Of a stretch of 42,796 nucleotides of DNA, positions 34,541 through 42,796 are shown piece after piece (position 1 is the first letter of the stretch; every line of letters starts with the position of its first letter). The notes below the pieces were generated by a model that did not search any database, was not told the origin of the DNA, and worked only from the letters and a program-made list of their open reading frames with translations. Position numbers and translations under genes: made by a program. The stretch spans positions 1-42,796 of the forward strand of contig NZ_JABZFL010000036.1 of the NCBI RefSeq assembly GCF_014237455.1. Direction: 5' to 3'. The stretch is from Desulfobacula sp. GTDB taxonomy: Bacteria; Desulfobacterota; Desulfobacteria; Desulfobacterales; Desulfobacteraceae.

Positions 34541-36433
34541 ATGCTGCGTTACTTGCGTGAAAATACCGGAAACTGGATCATTAAAATATTTCTTGGGATT
34601 ATTGTCATTGTATTTGTATTTCTCGGTGTGGGATCATTTGGAACAAAAAGGAATAATTCAATTGCAACCATTAATGATGAACCCATTACCATGGAGGAAT
34701 ATCAGCAGGCGTATAAGGCTATTGTTGATCAGATGAGAGCAAGATTCGGGAAAAACCTGAATGATGATATCCTGAAGGCACTCAATGTAAAACAACAGGC
34801 GCTTGACTCATTAATTGAACAAAAACTAATTTTAGCCCAGGCAGACAAACTGGAAATTGTAATTTCTGATAAAGAACTTCAGCAATCTTTACTGTCCATT
34901 AAAGCCTTTCAGAAAGAGGGGAAATTTAATTTGGATCAGTATAAAAAGGTGTTAAGCTTGAATTCTTTGAATTCTGAAGTTTTTGAACAAAACCAGATCA
35001 ATTCGTTAAGACAGCAAAAAGTAAGGGATATGGTGTTAAGTGCGGTCAATGTATCAGACCTTGAAGCACGCGATTGGTATCTTTTTCAAAATACAAAAAT
35101 TGCGGTTGATTACCTCTTGTTTAACCCCGGCAGCTATTCCGATATTCATCCTGATGAAGAACAGATCAAAAATTTTTATACTGAAAATAAAGACAATTAT
35201 AAATCCGATCCTAAAATCAAGGCAGTATATTTAAAGTTTTCCCCTGAAGATCATAAAGACAAAGTAACTGTCAGTGAAACCAATATCAAAGAGTATTACG
35301 AAGAACATCAGGAAGAATTTAAAATACCTCAAAAGGTTGAAGCCAGGCATATTTTAATTAAAGTTGCCAAAGATGCCGAAGAAGCAGAAGTTAAGTCGGC
35401 AGAAAAAAGAGCGTTGGAAATTTACGAGATGATTGGTAAAGGCCAGGATTTCGAACAGCTTGCAAAACAATATTCAGAAGGCCCCTCAAAAGAGGGCGGT
35501 GGATATCTGGGTATATTTGAAAAACAAAGCATGGTAAAACCTTTTGCCGACAAGGCGTTCTCCATGAAAGCCGGTGAAATCGGCAAACCTGTAAGAACAA
35601 TGTTTGGCTGGCATATCATTAATGTGATAGCTAAATTTGACGCTTCCACTCAGGCTTTGGCGCAGGCTTCAGGAAAAATAAAAAAAGAACTTGAACAACA
35701 GGAACTGCAAAATTTTGCCTATGATAAAGCCGGAGAGGCATTTGATGCTGTGATTGACGGAGATGATTTTGAACAGGTCTCCCTGATTGCCAACAAAAAA
35801 ATTATTAAAACCAAAGAATTCAGTATGAATGGTGAAGGACTTGATATCGTCGACAATACAGGATTTGCAAGTGCTGCTTTTGGGCTTTCTGTTGATGATA
35901 TCAGTGATGTAAAACAATTCGGTGACGCTTATTATTTGATTAAGCCAGTTTTAAAAATCGAACCGGTTGTTCAAGAACTTGATCTTGTTAAAGACAGAAT
36001 TTTAAAAGAACTGACTGCAAAACTTCAAAAAGAACAGGCAGAAAAAGAGGCTCAATTGTATATAACAAAAGCCAATGATGAAAAAACACTGGATCAACTG
36101 GCCAAGGAACATCATCTGAAAGTCAAATCCACAAATTTATTCACAAGGAACAGCACTATTGAAGGTGTGGGAAATTCCCCCGAATTTATCCAGGCAGGTT
36201 TTTTATTAAATCAAAATAATAAAATTCATTCTGAAATAATTGAAACACCGGCCGGGTATTATATTATCGGGTTTAAAGAAAAAAAATCCCCTGAAGAATC
36301 TGAAATTTTAGAAAATCTTAAAACTGTAAAAAACGAAATCAGCTGGAGAAAACAGACACAATCTTATCAGGCATGGATCAATGAATTGAAAAAAAATAGT
36401 GAAATCAATTATGATCCTCAAATTTTGAACTAA
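34541..36433 (+). CDS. ppiD: membrane-anchored periplasmic peptidyl-prolyl isomerase/chaperone (PpiD/SurA type)
   Basis: The 630-residue protein starts with MLRYLRENTGNW and one membrane span (about 13-32), as in PpiD. A SurA_N-like chaperone region follows (about 35-170). A parvulin domain lies at about 267-363, with EARHILIK, FEQLAKQYSEGPSKEGGGYLG split around 305-325, and FGWHII. A second, degenerate region extends to the C-terminus. It helps newly exported proteins fold at the outer face of the inner membrane. The ATG at 34541 is preferred over the GTG at 34538 because AAGGAG stands 6 nt before it. It is co-directional with the M16 peptidase gene 8 nt downstream. Confidence 0.88.
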   Translation: MLRYLRENTGNWIIKIFLGIIVIVFVFLGVGSFGTKRNNSIATINDEPITMEEYQQAYKAIVDQMRARFGKNLNDDILKALNVKQQALDSLIEQKLILAQADKLEIVISDKELQQSLLSIKAFQKEGKFNLDQYKKVLSLNSLNSEVFEQNQINSLRQQKVRDMVLSAVNVSDLEARDWYLFQNTKIAVDYLLFNPGSYSDIHPDEEQIKNFYTENKDNYKSDPKIKAVYLKFSPEDHKDKVTVSETNIKEYYEEHQEEFKIPQKVEARHILIKVAKDAEEAEVKSAEKRALEIYEMIGKGQDFEQLAKQYSEGPSKEGGGYLGIFEKQSMVKPFADKAFSMKAGEIGKPVRTMFGWHIINVIAKFDASTQALAQASGKIKKELEQQELQNFAYDKAGEAFDAVIDGDDFEQVSLIANKKIIKTKEFSMNGEGLDIVDNTGFASAAFGLSVDDISDVKQFGDAYYLIKPVLKIEPVVQELDLVKDRILKELTAKLQKEQAEKEAQLYITKANDEKTLDQLAKEHHLKVKSTNLFTRNSTIEGVGNSPEFIQAGFLLNQNNKIHSEIIETPAGYYIIGFKEKKSPEESEILENLKTVKNEISWRKQTQSYQAWINELKKNSEINYDPQILN

Positions 36434-36441
36434 GGTTTCAT

Positions 36442-39279
36442 ATGAAAAATAGTACCATTGCCTTTAGAATTGTAGTTTTAGGGCTCTTACTCTTATTTTC
36501 ATGTGCCCCTAAACATTCGATTGTCCTGTCCAATAATGGCATTCAAACTGATCCTGCCGTTGTTTACGGAATTCTGCCCAATGGATTTCAATATTTCCTT
36601 ATGGAGAATTCCACACCAGAGGACAGGGTTAATATTCATCTTGATGTTTTTGCGGGTTCAATGAATGAGACAAATGAACAACAGGGTGTTGCCCATTACC
36701 TGGAACACATGCTGTTTAACGGATCAGAGCACTTTAAACCCGGAGAATTAATCCAATATTTTCAATCCATTGGTATGGACTTTGGTGCAGACGCCAATGC
36801 CCACACCTCTTTTTTTAATACTGTTTATGATCTGTCTCTCCCAAACGCAGATCAAAAGCATATGGATGAAGCCTTTGTTGTCATCCAGGATTATGCAAAG
36901 GGTGCACTTCTCCTGGAAACCGAAGTGGATCGTGAACGGGGAATTATTTTAGCTGAAAAGAGAGAGAGAGACTCGGTATCTTACAGGACTTTCAAAAAAT
37001 CACTGGAATTTGAACTTCCAGATTCACTTTTTAATCAAAGATTTCCCATTGGGACTGACGATGTCATAAAAAAAGCGGATCGAAAACTTTTAAAAGCCTA
37101 TTATGATCAATGGTATCGCCCTGATAATATGGCGTTAATTGTTGTAGGTGATTTTGATATCAAGACTGTCCAGCCTATGATTATTAAAAGATTTTCCAAG
37201 CTTAAACCCCGCACGCCTTTTTTTAAAGATTTTTTATCAACCAAATGGAAAGAACATCAAGGGATAAAAACATTTTATCATTATGAGCCCGAAGCAGGCA
37301 GCACTGATATCACGATAGAGACCATTTCCCGGATACCGTTTGAAACTGAGACCCCGGAGACCATAAAAAAAAGAACTTTAAATCATATTGCAAATTCAAT
37401 ATTGCAAAACAGGCTTTCAAGAATGGTAAACAGGCAAACTGCCGATTTTTCTGAAAGCTCTGTTTTTTCAGGAGCATTTTTGCATCATATTTCATTGTCT
37501 GCCATTCATGCCACCAGTGAACCGGATAAGTGGGAAAAGGCGCTTCATCAGATCGAAAATGCTTTGAGACAGGGGCTTACATACGGGTTCACACAAAAAG
37601 AACTGGACAGGGTTAAGGCTGATTTTATTTCTTCTCTTGAAAAAGAGCTGGATCAGGCTGAATCACGGAAAAGTCCAGATCTGTCCAGAAAGATTTTGAG
37701 AACCATCAATCGAAAGGAGCTGTTTTTATCTCCTGAACAGAGAAAAGATTTTTTAGAGCCCTATATTGAATCGATTTCATTGCAGGATGCCCATGAGGCT
37801 TTAAAAGAATCATGGTCAAAAGATCACAGGCTGGTACTGGTAACAGGGAATGCTGATATAAATGCAGAAGAGCCTGAAACAGCCATTCTCGATGTATATC
37901 AGAAAAGTCTTATGAATAAGGTGAGCCAGTATGAAGGGTTTGAATCAAAAAAGTTTCCTTATCTTGAATTGCCGTCTGCAAAAGCCGGGATACGGGTAAG
38001 AGAAAAAAACGTCAAGGATCTTGGCATTACTATAATCGATTTTCATAATAATGTTCGATTGAATTTTAAAAAAACAGATTACAAACAAAATGAATTCCAA
38101 TTTAAGGTTTGTTTTGGAGAAGGGAAAAAATCTGAGCCTGTATCAAAGCCTGGTTTAGCGCTTGTCAGTGAGAGTGTTTTCAGGACAAGCGGGCTTGGAA
38201 ATCTTGATGCGGACCAGTTGGAAGAAGCCCTGGCCGGTAATAAGATCCGTATCGGATTTGGAATTAATGAGAATTATTTTTCTTTATCCGGTTCTGGCGA
38301 CCCGAAAGAAGCCGAGCTTGTTTTTCAACTCATCTATCATTATTTCAATGATCCGGGATACAGAGATGAAGCGTTGAATCTTGCAAAAATTCGATATAAA
38401 CAGCGATATGACAACCTTATCCGAACACCCGAAGGCATCATGCAGATAAAAGGAGATCTTTTCCTTGCCAAAAATGATTCAAGATTTGGGCTGCCTCAGC
38501 CTGAGACGATTCATCAGTATACGTTAAATGATATTAAAAACTGGCTGTCCCCCTATTTTCAAAACTCACCTGTTGAGGTGTCTATTGTGGGAGATTTTGA
38601 TCTTGAAAATATGATCAGTCTTGCTTCAAAATATATGGGAACATTTAAAAAAAGGAAAGAATTTTCAAATGAAGTGAACACGCCCGGGGAAATATATTTC
38701 CCAAAAGGAGAGCAGCTTGAACTGAAAACAGAGACAAAAATTAATACGGGTGTTGTTCGTGTCGCATTTCCAACCGATGATTTTTGGGATATTATGCAGA
38801 CCCGAAAGCTCTCTATTTTATCCAGGGTTTTTTCCGAAAGATTGAGAATTGCCATTAGAGAGGAGCTGGGTGAAACATATTCTCCTTATGTATATAATGA
38901 TTCGTCCATGAGTTTTGATGGCTATGGAATACTGCATGTGGTTGTCAATGTAAAACCTGAAAGCCATAAATTTATTTACCATAAAATTAAAGAAATCATT
39001 ATTTCTTTAACCACAAAGGGTATTTCAAAAAAAGAGACGGATTTAGCTTTAAAACCGGTTCTAAATCATCTAAAAGTTCTTCGAAAGACGAATGGGTATT
39101 GGTTGAATTCTGTTATGGCTAACTCTTTAACGTATCCACAAAAATTTGACTGGGCCAATAATATGATGGCAGGCTACAATACCATCACCAATGATGATTT
39201 AATACTGCTCGCAAAAAAATACCTGAATATCGATAAAAGTGCATTGATCGTAATAAAACCAGAAAATAGTACGGATTAA
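36442..39279 (+). CDS. M16 (pitrilysin-like) zinc metallopeptidase, lipoprotein
   Basis: The 945-residue protein has a lipoprotein signal with lipobox LFSC at C21. The inverted zinc motif HYLEH gives H85, E88 and H89, and the third ligand is E161 or E165 in the ETEVDRERG segment. The chain has two M16 halves: the first active, the second (about 530-945) an inactive partner domain with the R..Y-like EELGETYSPYVY segment. Such enzymes degrade peptides up to small proteins in the periplasm or at the outer membrane. It follows the PpiD-like gene with an 8-nt gap, so the pair may serve envelope protein quality control. Confidence 0.9.
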   Translation: MKNSTIAFRIVVLGLLLLFSCAPKHSIVLSNNGIQTDPAVVYGILPNGFQYFLMENSTPEDRVNIHLDVFAGSMNETNEQQGVAHYLEHMLFNGSEHFKPGELIQYFQSIGMDFGADANAHTSFFNTVYDLSLPNADQKHMDEAFVVIQDYAKGALLLETEVDRERGIILAEKRERDSVSYRTFKKSLEFELPDSLFNQRFPIGTDDVIKKADRKLLKAYYDQWYRPDNMALIVVGDFDIKTVQPMIIKRFSKLKPRTPFFKDFLSTKWKEHQGIKTFYHYEPEAGSTDITIETISRIPFETETPETIKKRTLNHIANSILQNRLSRMVNRQTADFSESSVFSGAFLHHISLSAIHATSEPDKWEKALHQIENALRQGLTYGFTQKELDRVKADFISSLEKELDQAESRKSPDLSRKILRTINRKELFLSPEQRKDFLEPYIESISLQDAHEALKESWSKDHRLVLVTGNADINAEEPETAILDVYQKSLMNKVSQYEGFESKKFPYLELPSAKAGIRVREKNVKDLGITIIDFHNNVRLNFKKTDYKQNEFQFKVCFGEGKKSEPVSKPGLALVSESVFRTSGLGNLDADQLEEALAGNKIRIGFGINENYFSLSGSGDPKEAELVFQLIYHYFNDPGYRDEALNLAKIRYKQRYDNLIRTPEGIMQIKGDLFLAKNDSRFGLPQPETIHQYTLNDIKNWLSPYFQNSPVEVSIVGDFDLENMISLASKYMGTFKKRKEFSNEVNTPGEIYFPKGEQLELKTETKINTGVVRVAFPTDDFWDIMQTRKLSILSRVFSERLRIAIREELGETYSPYVYNDSSMSFDGYGILHVVVNVKPESHKFIYHKIKEIIISLTTKGISKKETDLALKPVLNHLKVLRKTNGYWLNSVMANSLTYPQKFDWANNMMAGYNTITNDDLILLAKKYLNIDKSALIVIKPENSTD

Positions 39280-39283
39280 CAGA

Positions 39284-39769
39284 TTATATTTTTTCTTCAA
39301 ATAATTTTAAGATTCTGTTTTTCCTGACATTCTCCGGTGTAAAAATTCTGCCGCTGATGGCAAGATATACACCATTCGATAATGTTTGAACTGCAGCGAC
39401 CGCAGCCCCTAAATTAAAAATAGCATCACTTGATTTGAATTTGGCCGGTTCCATGGCACCGGTAAGGACAATAACCTTGTCTTTAACAGTACCCAATACT
39501 TTTGCCGTTTCAATCATGGTGTCAGTGCCGTGGGTGATGATAACTTTATTGTTTGGTTCGTTTTGCACCGCCTGCCGGATAGCTAACCGATCTTTGTCCG
39601 TCATTTCAAGAGAATCTTTTTTCAATATGGAAGAAATATCATATTCAAAATTTACCCTTGCATTTTTTAGAATATCATCAATATTGGATTCTCCAACCTC
39701 ATATTTACTTAAAGCATCAAAGTATACTTTATCAATGGTTCCGCCCACAGCAAAAAATTTAATTTTCAT
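39284..39769 (-). CDS. minimal asparaginase-domain protein
   Basis: The 161-residue protein consists only of the N-terminal domain of type I/II asparaginases, which normally reach about 330 residues. All nucleophile-site residues can be matched: T11 (GGTID), Y23 (SKYEVGE), T82 and D83 (HGTDTM), and K150 (ENVRKNR); the chain ends eleven residues past this Lys. The stop is natural, with no trace of a lost second half downstream, so it is a stand-alone short family rather than a truncation. Activity on asparagine is uncertain because the C-terminal domain usually completes the site across subunits. It lies one base behind recX in the same operon. Confidence 0.82.
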   Translation of the reverse strand: MKIKFFAVGGTIDKVYFDALSKYEVGESNIDDILKNARVNFEYDISSILKKDSLEMTDKDRLAIRQAVQNEPNNKVIITHGTDTMIETAKVLGTVKDKVIVLTGAMEPAKFKSSDAIFNLGAAVAAVQTLSNGVYLAISGRIFTPENVRKNRILKLFEEKI

Positions 39770-39770
39770 T

Positions 39771-40253
39771 TCAACCCTCTTTTATTGAGTCTTTTGATTC
39801 TAAAAAAAAGTTCAGTGTTGACAGGCAGATATCATAATTAAATCCTCGGTACCGTAGAAAATTCATCATTTTTTTTTTAAACTTATCTTCATCAAGATTT
39901 TGCCACATCCTGATTTTCGGTCTTACCGCTTTTAAAGCCAGATCCTGATCATCATATTGCTCTAAAACAGCATCAACGATTGAAGTGTTAACCCCTTTTT
40001 TTTTGAGTTCATACTGAAAGGCAAATTTTGATTTGGGTTTGTTTCTTACTTTACTTTCTACAAACAGGGTTGTAAAATTTTTATCATTTAAATGATTTTG
40101 TTCCAGTAAAATCTCAATAATTTTTTTAATAATATCTTCACTAAACCCTTTCTTTTCGATGTATCCCTGCATTTCATAAACCGTTCTTGGTCGATAGGAT
40201 AAATATTTTATCGCAAGATTTAAAGGCAGTTTAATTGATTTAATATCATTCAC
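39771..40253 (-). CDS. recX: RecX family regulator of RecA
   Basis: The 160-residue protein has the helical-repeat build of RecX: AIKYLSYRPRTVYEMQGYIEKKG at the start (written here in part: YLSYRPRTVYEM), the KNFTTLFVESKVRNKPKS segment in the middle and MMNFLRYRGFNYDICLS at the end. RecX inhibits RecA filament growth and recombinase activity. The recA gene is not beside it. Its start overlaps the end of the AsmA-like gene by 8 nt, so it is translated from the same message. Confidence 0.85.
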   Translation of the reverse strand: MNDIKSIKLPLNLAIKYLSYRPRTVYEMQGYIEKKGFSEDIIKKIIEILLEQNHLNDKNFTTLFVESKVRNKPKSKFAFQYELKKKGVNTSIVDAVLEQYDDQDLALKAVRPKIRMWQNLDEDKFKKKMMNFLRYRGFNYDICLSTLNFFLESKDSIKEG

Positions 40254-42796
40254 TATATACTTTATCCCATAACTTGACAGGGGTTTTTAAGATATTGGAC
40301 ATCATATTGATAAGACTTTTGCCAACCGAAGAGGGGTGCAAAGGGATAACTGTCGGATCGGAAAGCGTTCCGGTCGCTTTTACCGGAACCGATACCAGCC
40401 GTCCTTCAAGGAATGTATTTATAATGGGAATATGTTCGATAATAAGATCAACCGTTTTAAAAGGAGCAACCAGACAAGTCAGATTTATTTTATCATTTAT
40501 CGGATCAATCCAGCCACTGAATATAAGTGTCATGTCCTGGCCGTCAATTATTGCTTTGGTAAGATAAATTATACTATCCTTGATATCTGCTTCTATGGAA
40601 ATATTTTTATAAGCAAATCCATCTTGTGTCACATTTGGAATTTTCCCTTTAAAAATTTTTGAAACATTTAAAACAGATAAAATTCTTGAAAGAAGCGTTA
40701 ACTTATAAATACGCCCTTTTTCAGCGTTAAATATAAATGCGCCTGTTAATTTATTTAAAAAGTCTTTTTTAGTGCCATTTGACAGGAGTCTGCCGGTTAA
40801 AGAATATTGACCATCCATCAAATCATTTTTTTGGAAAAGACAGGTCAATAGATCCTGAATATTGGCTTTGTTATTGGCCTCAAAAGGAATATTTGCATCA
40901 ATCATATCTTTTTTTAAATTGATATAACCGCTTGTTTTTAAATCACATAAAAAGGCCTTATTTAATTTGATATATGAATGATCTTTTTTTAAAGATAATT
41001 CACTGTCAATATGGGTAAGGGTCAGATTTTTAATTTTCAGTTTATCTGTCTTGAAATTGATGGTTTTATCCGGTAATAGCTGCTTGTCCATTGAGATAGT
41101 TTTCGATTGAGAAATAAGCGAATTTAGATTTATGCTCTTGGTTATGATATTTAAACTAGAATCTTTATTTGTATGTATTAATATGGGTTGTCCCTCAGTA
41201 AGATCATCAAGTTTTTTTGCCCAGAAACTGTCAGGTACAACAACTTTATTTAATGTTGCTGTATCTAAGATCCCCTTAAAATCAAACAGGGGTTTGTCAT
41301 TATTGTGATTTAAAGATACGGCTCCATTTGAAACTCCCTGATCAACAAATTTTATTGAATTTAAGGTGAATGATGCAGGTGTTTCACCTTTTAGATCAAT
41401 ATAGAGTTCCGGCCCACTGGCGAAATTAAGGCTACTTTCAAAAAAAGACTCTTTTGTGCTGATATGGAAATTGCCCTTTTCCATATCAAATGGTACTAAA
41501 ATACTGTCAAGATATTTTTTTTCAATGAAAGGTTCCATCCATGAAAGATCATTCATTTTCATCTGAATCTGCTTCAAACTTAACAGATTATTCGATAGAT
41601 GATATTGACAGGACAGGTTTTCTATTTGTTTATGACTCAATCGTGTCGTCACATCAATTTCGATTCCCATACCTTTTAAATCATATTTCCACAGGTCCGG
41701 GTTTAATATGGGTCCGGCCAGATCTATTGATGTGACATAAATTTTACCGTTTCCACCTTTGACGGGTGAAATAATTTCTTTGGTTTTTTCATAGGACATC
41801 AGCCAGGGGATCATTGAATCCAGATCAATCATACCGGAACCTGACTGAATGCTGATCCGCGTTTCATCCTTAAAATCGACTAGCGTATTAAGATCATAAA
41901 TTGCACTGCCGTTAATAACACCATTAAGGCGTTTGAGATATACGATGTCCGGCTCATAGTGAAAATTTACATTTTCAAGGGCGATATCACCGGGGATACG
42001 ATCATATTTGCCAAAAACAGAAAAATCATTTGTATTAATTTTAACATTAAGATCAGTGGACTCTGTTTCCAATAAAAGATTTAATTTGACTTTTGAACGT
42101 CCTGTAACATTATGGACAAGCGATAACTCCTTTGCCAGAAGAGTGTCTGGCAAAAGTGATATCAAGGTTTGTGGAATCATTGAAAGATCAACGTCAAGTA
42201 AAAACTCACCTTGAAACGGAACATCTATATGATTTAAAAGGTCGATAGTGAGACGGCCCTTTCCAATTTTTGAACTTTGAATTATCGCGCTGTCTGTATT
42301 TATATCAAGAACGCCATTATGGATATGGGCATCCCCGTTTACGTGAGAAGCAGTCAAATCTGTTTGGGGAATATGTACCAGACCATCCTCAATATTTCCC
42401 TTAAGTGTTAAATGATTCCCATTAAAAAGATCTTTAAGGTCTTTGCTTTGAAAAGATACATTAACTTGAGGTGCAATACCGCTATGGAGAATTCCAAAAA
42501 TACTTTTTGTGATGTCGTTATCCTTGAATAATAATAAGGACATTTCTCTTGCCTGATCAATATGAATACGGGTTCCGCTGAATCGTATTTCTGATTTTTT
42601 TTTGGCTCGATTGTTTTCAAAATGAATGGCAACCGATCCATTCGGATAATTCAGTTTAAATGGGTTTATATCGATTTGATAAAAATTATCAGACAATTTA
42701 AAAGATGACTCAATAAGGTTTGAATCGAACAATATGTGGTTGTTTCTGGATTTAAGTTTTGGCGCAATGAAGCTGCATTGTCCGTTGATTTTGCCC
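40246..42796 (-). CDS. AsmA-like envelope protein, 5' end outside the window
   Basis: At least 849 residues are encoded, and the frame stays open to the window edge, so the true start lies to the right; an in-frame TTG at 42732 is not a convincing start. The chain is built of repeated beta-rich segments with the AsmA/DUF3971-type C-terminal region (about the last 200 residues: GAFIFNAEKGRIYKL, TLIFSGWIDPINDKIN, LEGRLVSVPVKATGTLSDPTV split across it). Large AsmA-like proteins such as YhdP and TamB are thought to bridge the inner and outer membranes and move phospholipids. A membrane anchor would be in the missing N-terminus. It heads the operon with recX and the short asparaginase gene. Confidence 0.78.
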   Translation of the reverse strand, partial: GKINGQCSFIAPKLKSRNNHILFDSNLIESSFKLSDNFYQIDINPFKLNYPNGSVAIHFENNRAKKKSEIRFSGTRIHIDQAREMSLLLFKDNDITKSIFGILHSGIAPQVNVSFQSKDLKDLFNGNHLTLKGNIEDGLVHIPQTDLTASHVNGDAHIHNGVLDINTDSAIIQSSKIGKGRLTIDLLNHIDVPFQGEFLLDVDLSMIPQTLISLLPDTLLAKELSLVHNVTGRSKVKLNLLLETESTDLNVKINTNDFSVFGKYDRIPGDIALENVNFHYEPDIVYLKRLNGVINGSAIYDLNTLVDFKDETRISIQSGSGMIDLDSMIPWLMSYEKTKEIISPVKGGNGKIYVTSIDLAGPILNPDLWKYDLKGMGIEIDVTTRLSHKQIENLSCQYHLSNNLLSLKQIQMKMNDLSWMEPFIEKKYLDSILVPFDMEKGNFHISTKESFFESSLNFASGPELYIDLKGETPASFTLNSIKFVDQGVSNGAVSLNHNNDKPLFDFKGILDTATLNKVVVPDSFWAKKLDDLTEGQPILIHTNKDSSLNIITKSINLNSLISQSKTISMDKQLLPDKTINFKTDKLKIKNLTLTHIDSELSLKKDHSYIKLNKAFLCDLKTSGYINLKKDMIDANIPFEANNKANIQDLLTCLFQKNDLMDGQYSLTGRLLSNGTKKDFLNKLTGAFIFNAEKGRIYKLTLLSRILSVLNVSKIFKGKIPNVTQDGFAYKNISIEADIKDSIIYLTKAIIDGQDMTLIFSGWIDPINDKINLTCLVAPFKTVDLIIEHIPIINTFLEGRLVSVPVKATGTLSDPTVIPLHPSSVGKSLINMMSNILKTPVKLWDKVYSE

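Noticed and set aside
1-42796. CRISPR arrays, intact IS elements or phage genes
   Set aside because: No regularly spaced identical repeats, transposase, integrase or phage structural gene was seen on reading the window.

Overview
The window reads as chromosomal DNA of a Gram-negative, AT-leaning anaerobe, most likely a sulfate-reducing Desulfobacterota of the Desulfobacter/Desulfobacula type. This is an inference from gene content: a LUD protein beside a DUF166 protein, a giant FAD/Fe-S/CCG oxidoreductase, acetate and propionate activation genes, outer-envelope proteins and a GGGGACAG palindrome of REP type. There is no rRNA or other decisive marker, so the assignment is tentative. Genes are densely packed on both strands and nearly all are intact.

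Layout. 1-3325 (+): a DisA-type nucleotide-cyclase-like protein behind a clear sigma70 promoter, then dinB (possibly leaderless) overlapping an acylphosphatase gene. 3326-4624 (-): a LUD-domain protein followed by a DUF166 protein. 4625-5285: a long AT-rich control region. 5286-16104 (+): an acetate/propionate cassette of acetyl-CoA synthetase, propionyl-CoA synthetase, a sodium/solute symporter, an unlisted-size 28-residue membrane peptide, a membrane PAS/degenerate-kinase protein fused to a DEDDh exonuclease, a LemA-like protein and a cNMP/CBS/DUF294 protein. 16122-17108 (-): a lipoprotein with a PDZ domain. 17109-18031: about 900 bp without an intact gene, holding degenerate 25-bp tandem repeats and the 3' end of a decayed group II intron maturase gene. 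18032-26829 (+): prfC, serC, serA, a D-2-hydroxyacid (probably D-2-hydroxyglutarate) dehydrogenase, rsmE and a 55-residue small protein. 26819-28878 (-): an ABC-F ATPase (Uup type) and a small membrane protein. 29038-32605 (+): a two-component system and an HtrA/Do protease. 32743-34254 (+): a Fic protein that looks like an insertion next to tRNA-Ala(GGC) (-). 34541-39279 (+): a PpiD-like periplasmic foldase and an M16 lipoprotein peptidase. 39284-42796 (-): a minimal asparaginase-domain protein, recX and an AsmA-like protein that runs off the right edge.

How the parts work together. The acs-to-DUF294 block imports short-chain acids, activates them to CoA thioesters and carries two regulatory-looking proteins (a kinase-like sensor joined to a DnaQ-like nuclease, and a cNMP/CBS nucleotidyltransferase). 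I know the pairing of acetate symporters with separate DnaQ-like and DUF294 proteins from other proteobacteria; joining the sensor to the nuclease in one chain, with no recognisable phospho-acceptor His, is the most unusual thing here. The serC-serA-oxidoreductase run fits serine synthesis with recycling of 2-hydroxyglutarate made by SerA. The two-component system, HtrA, PpiD-like, M16 and AsmA-like genes are envelope maintenance functions. No CRISPR array, intact transposase, integrase or replication origin was seen.
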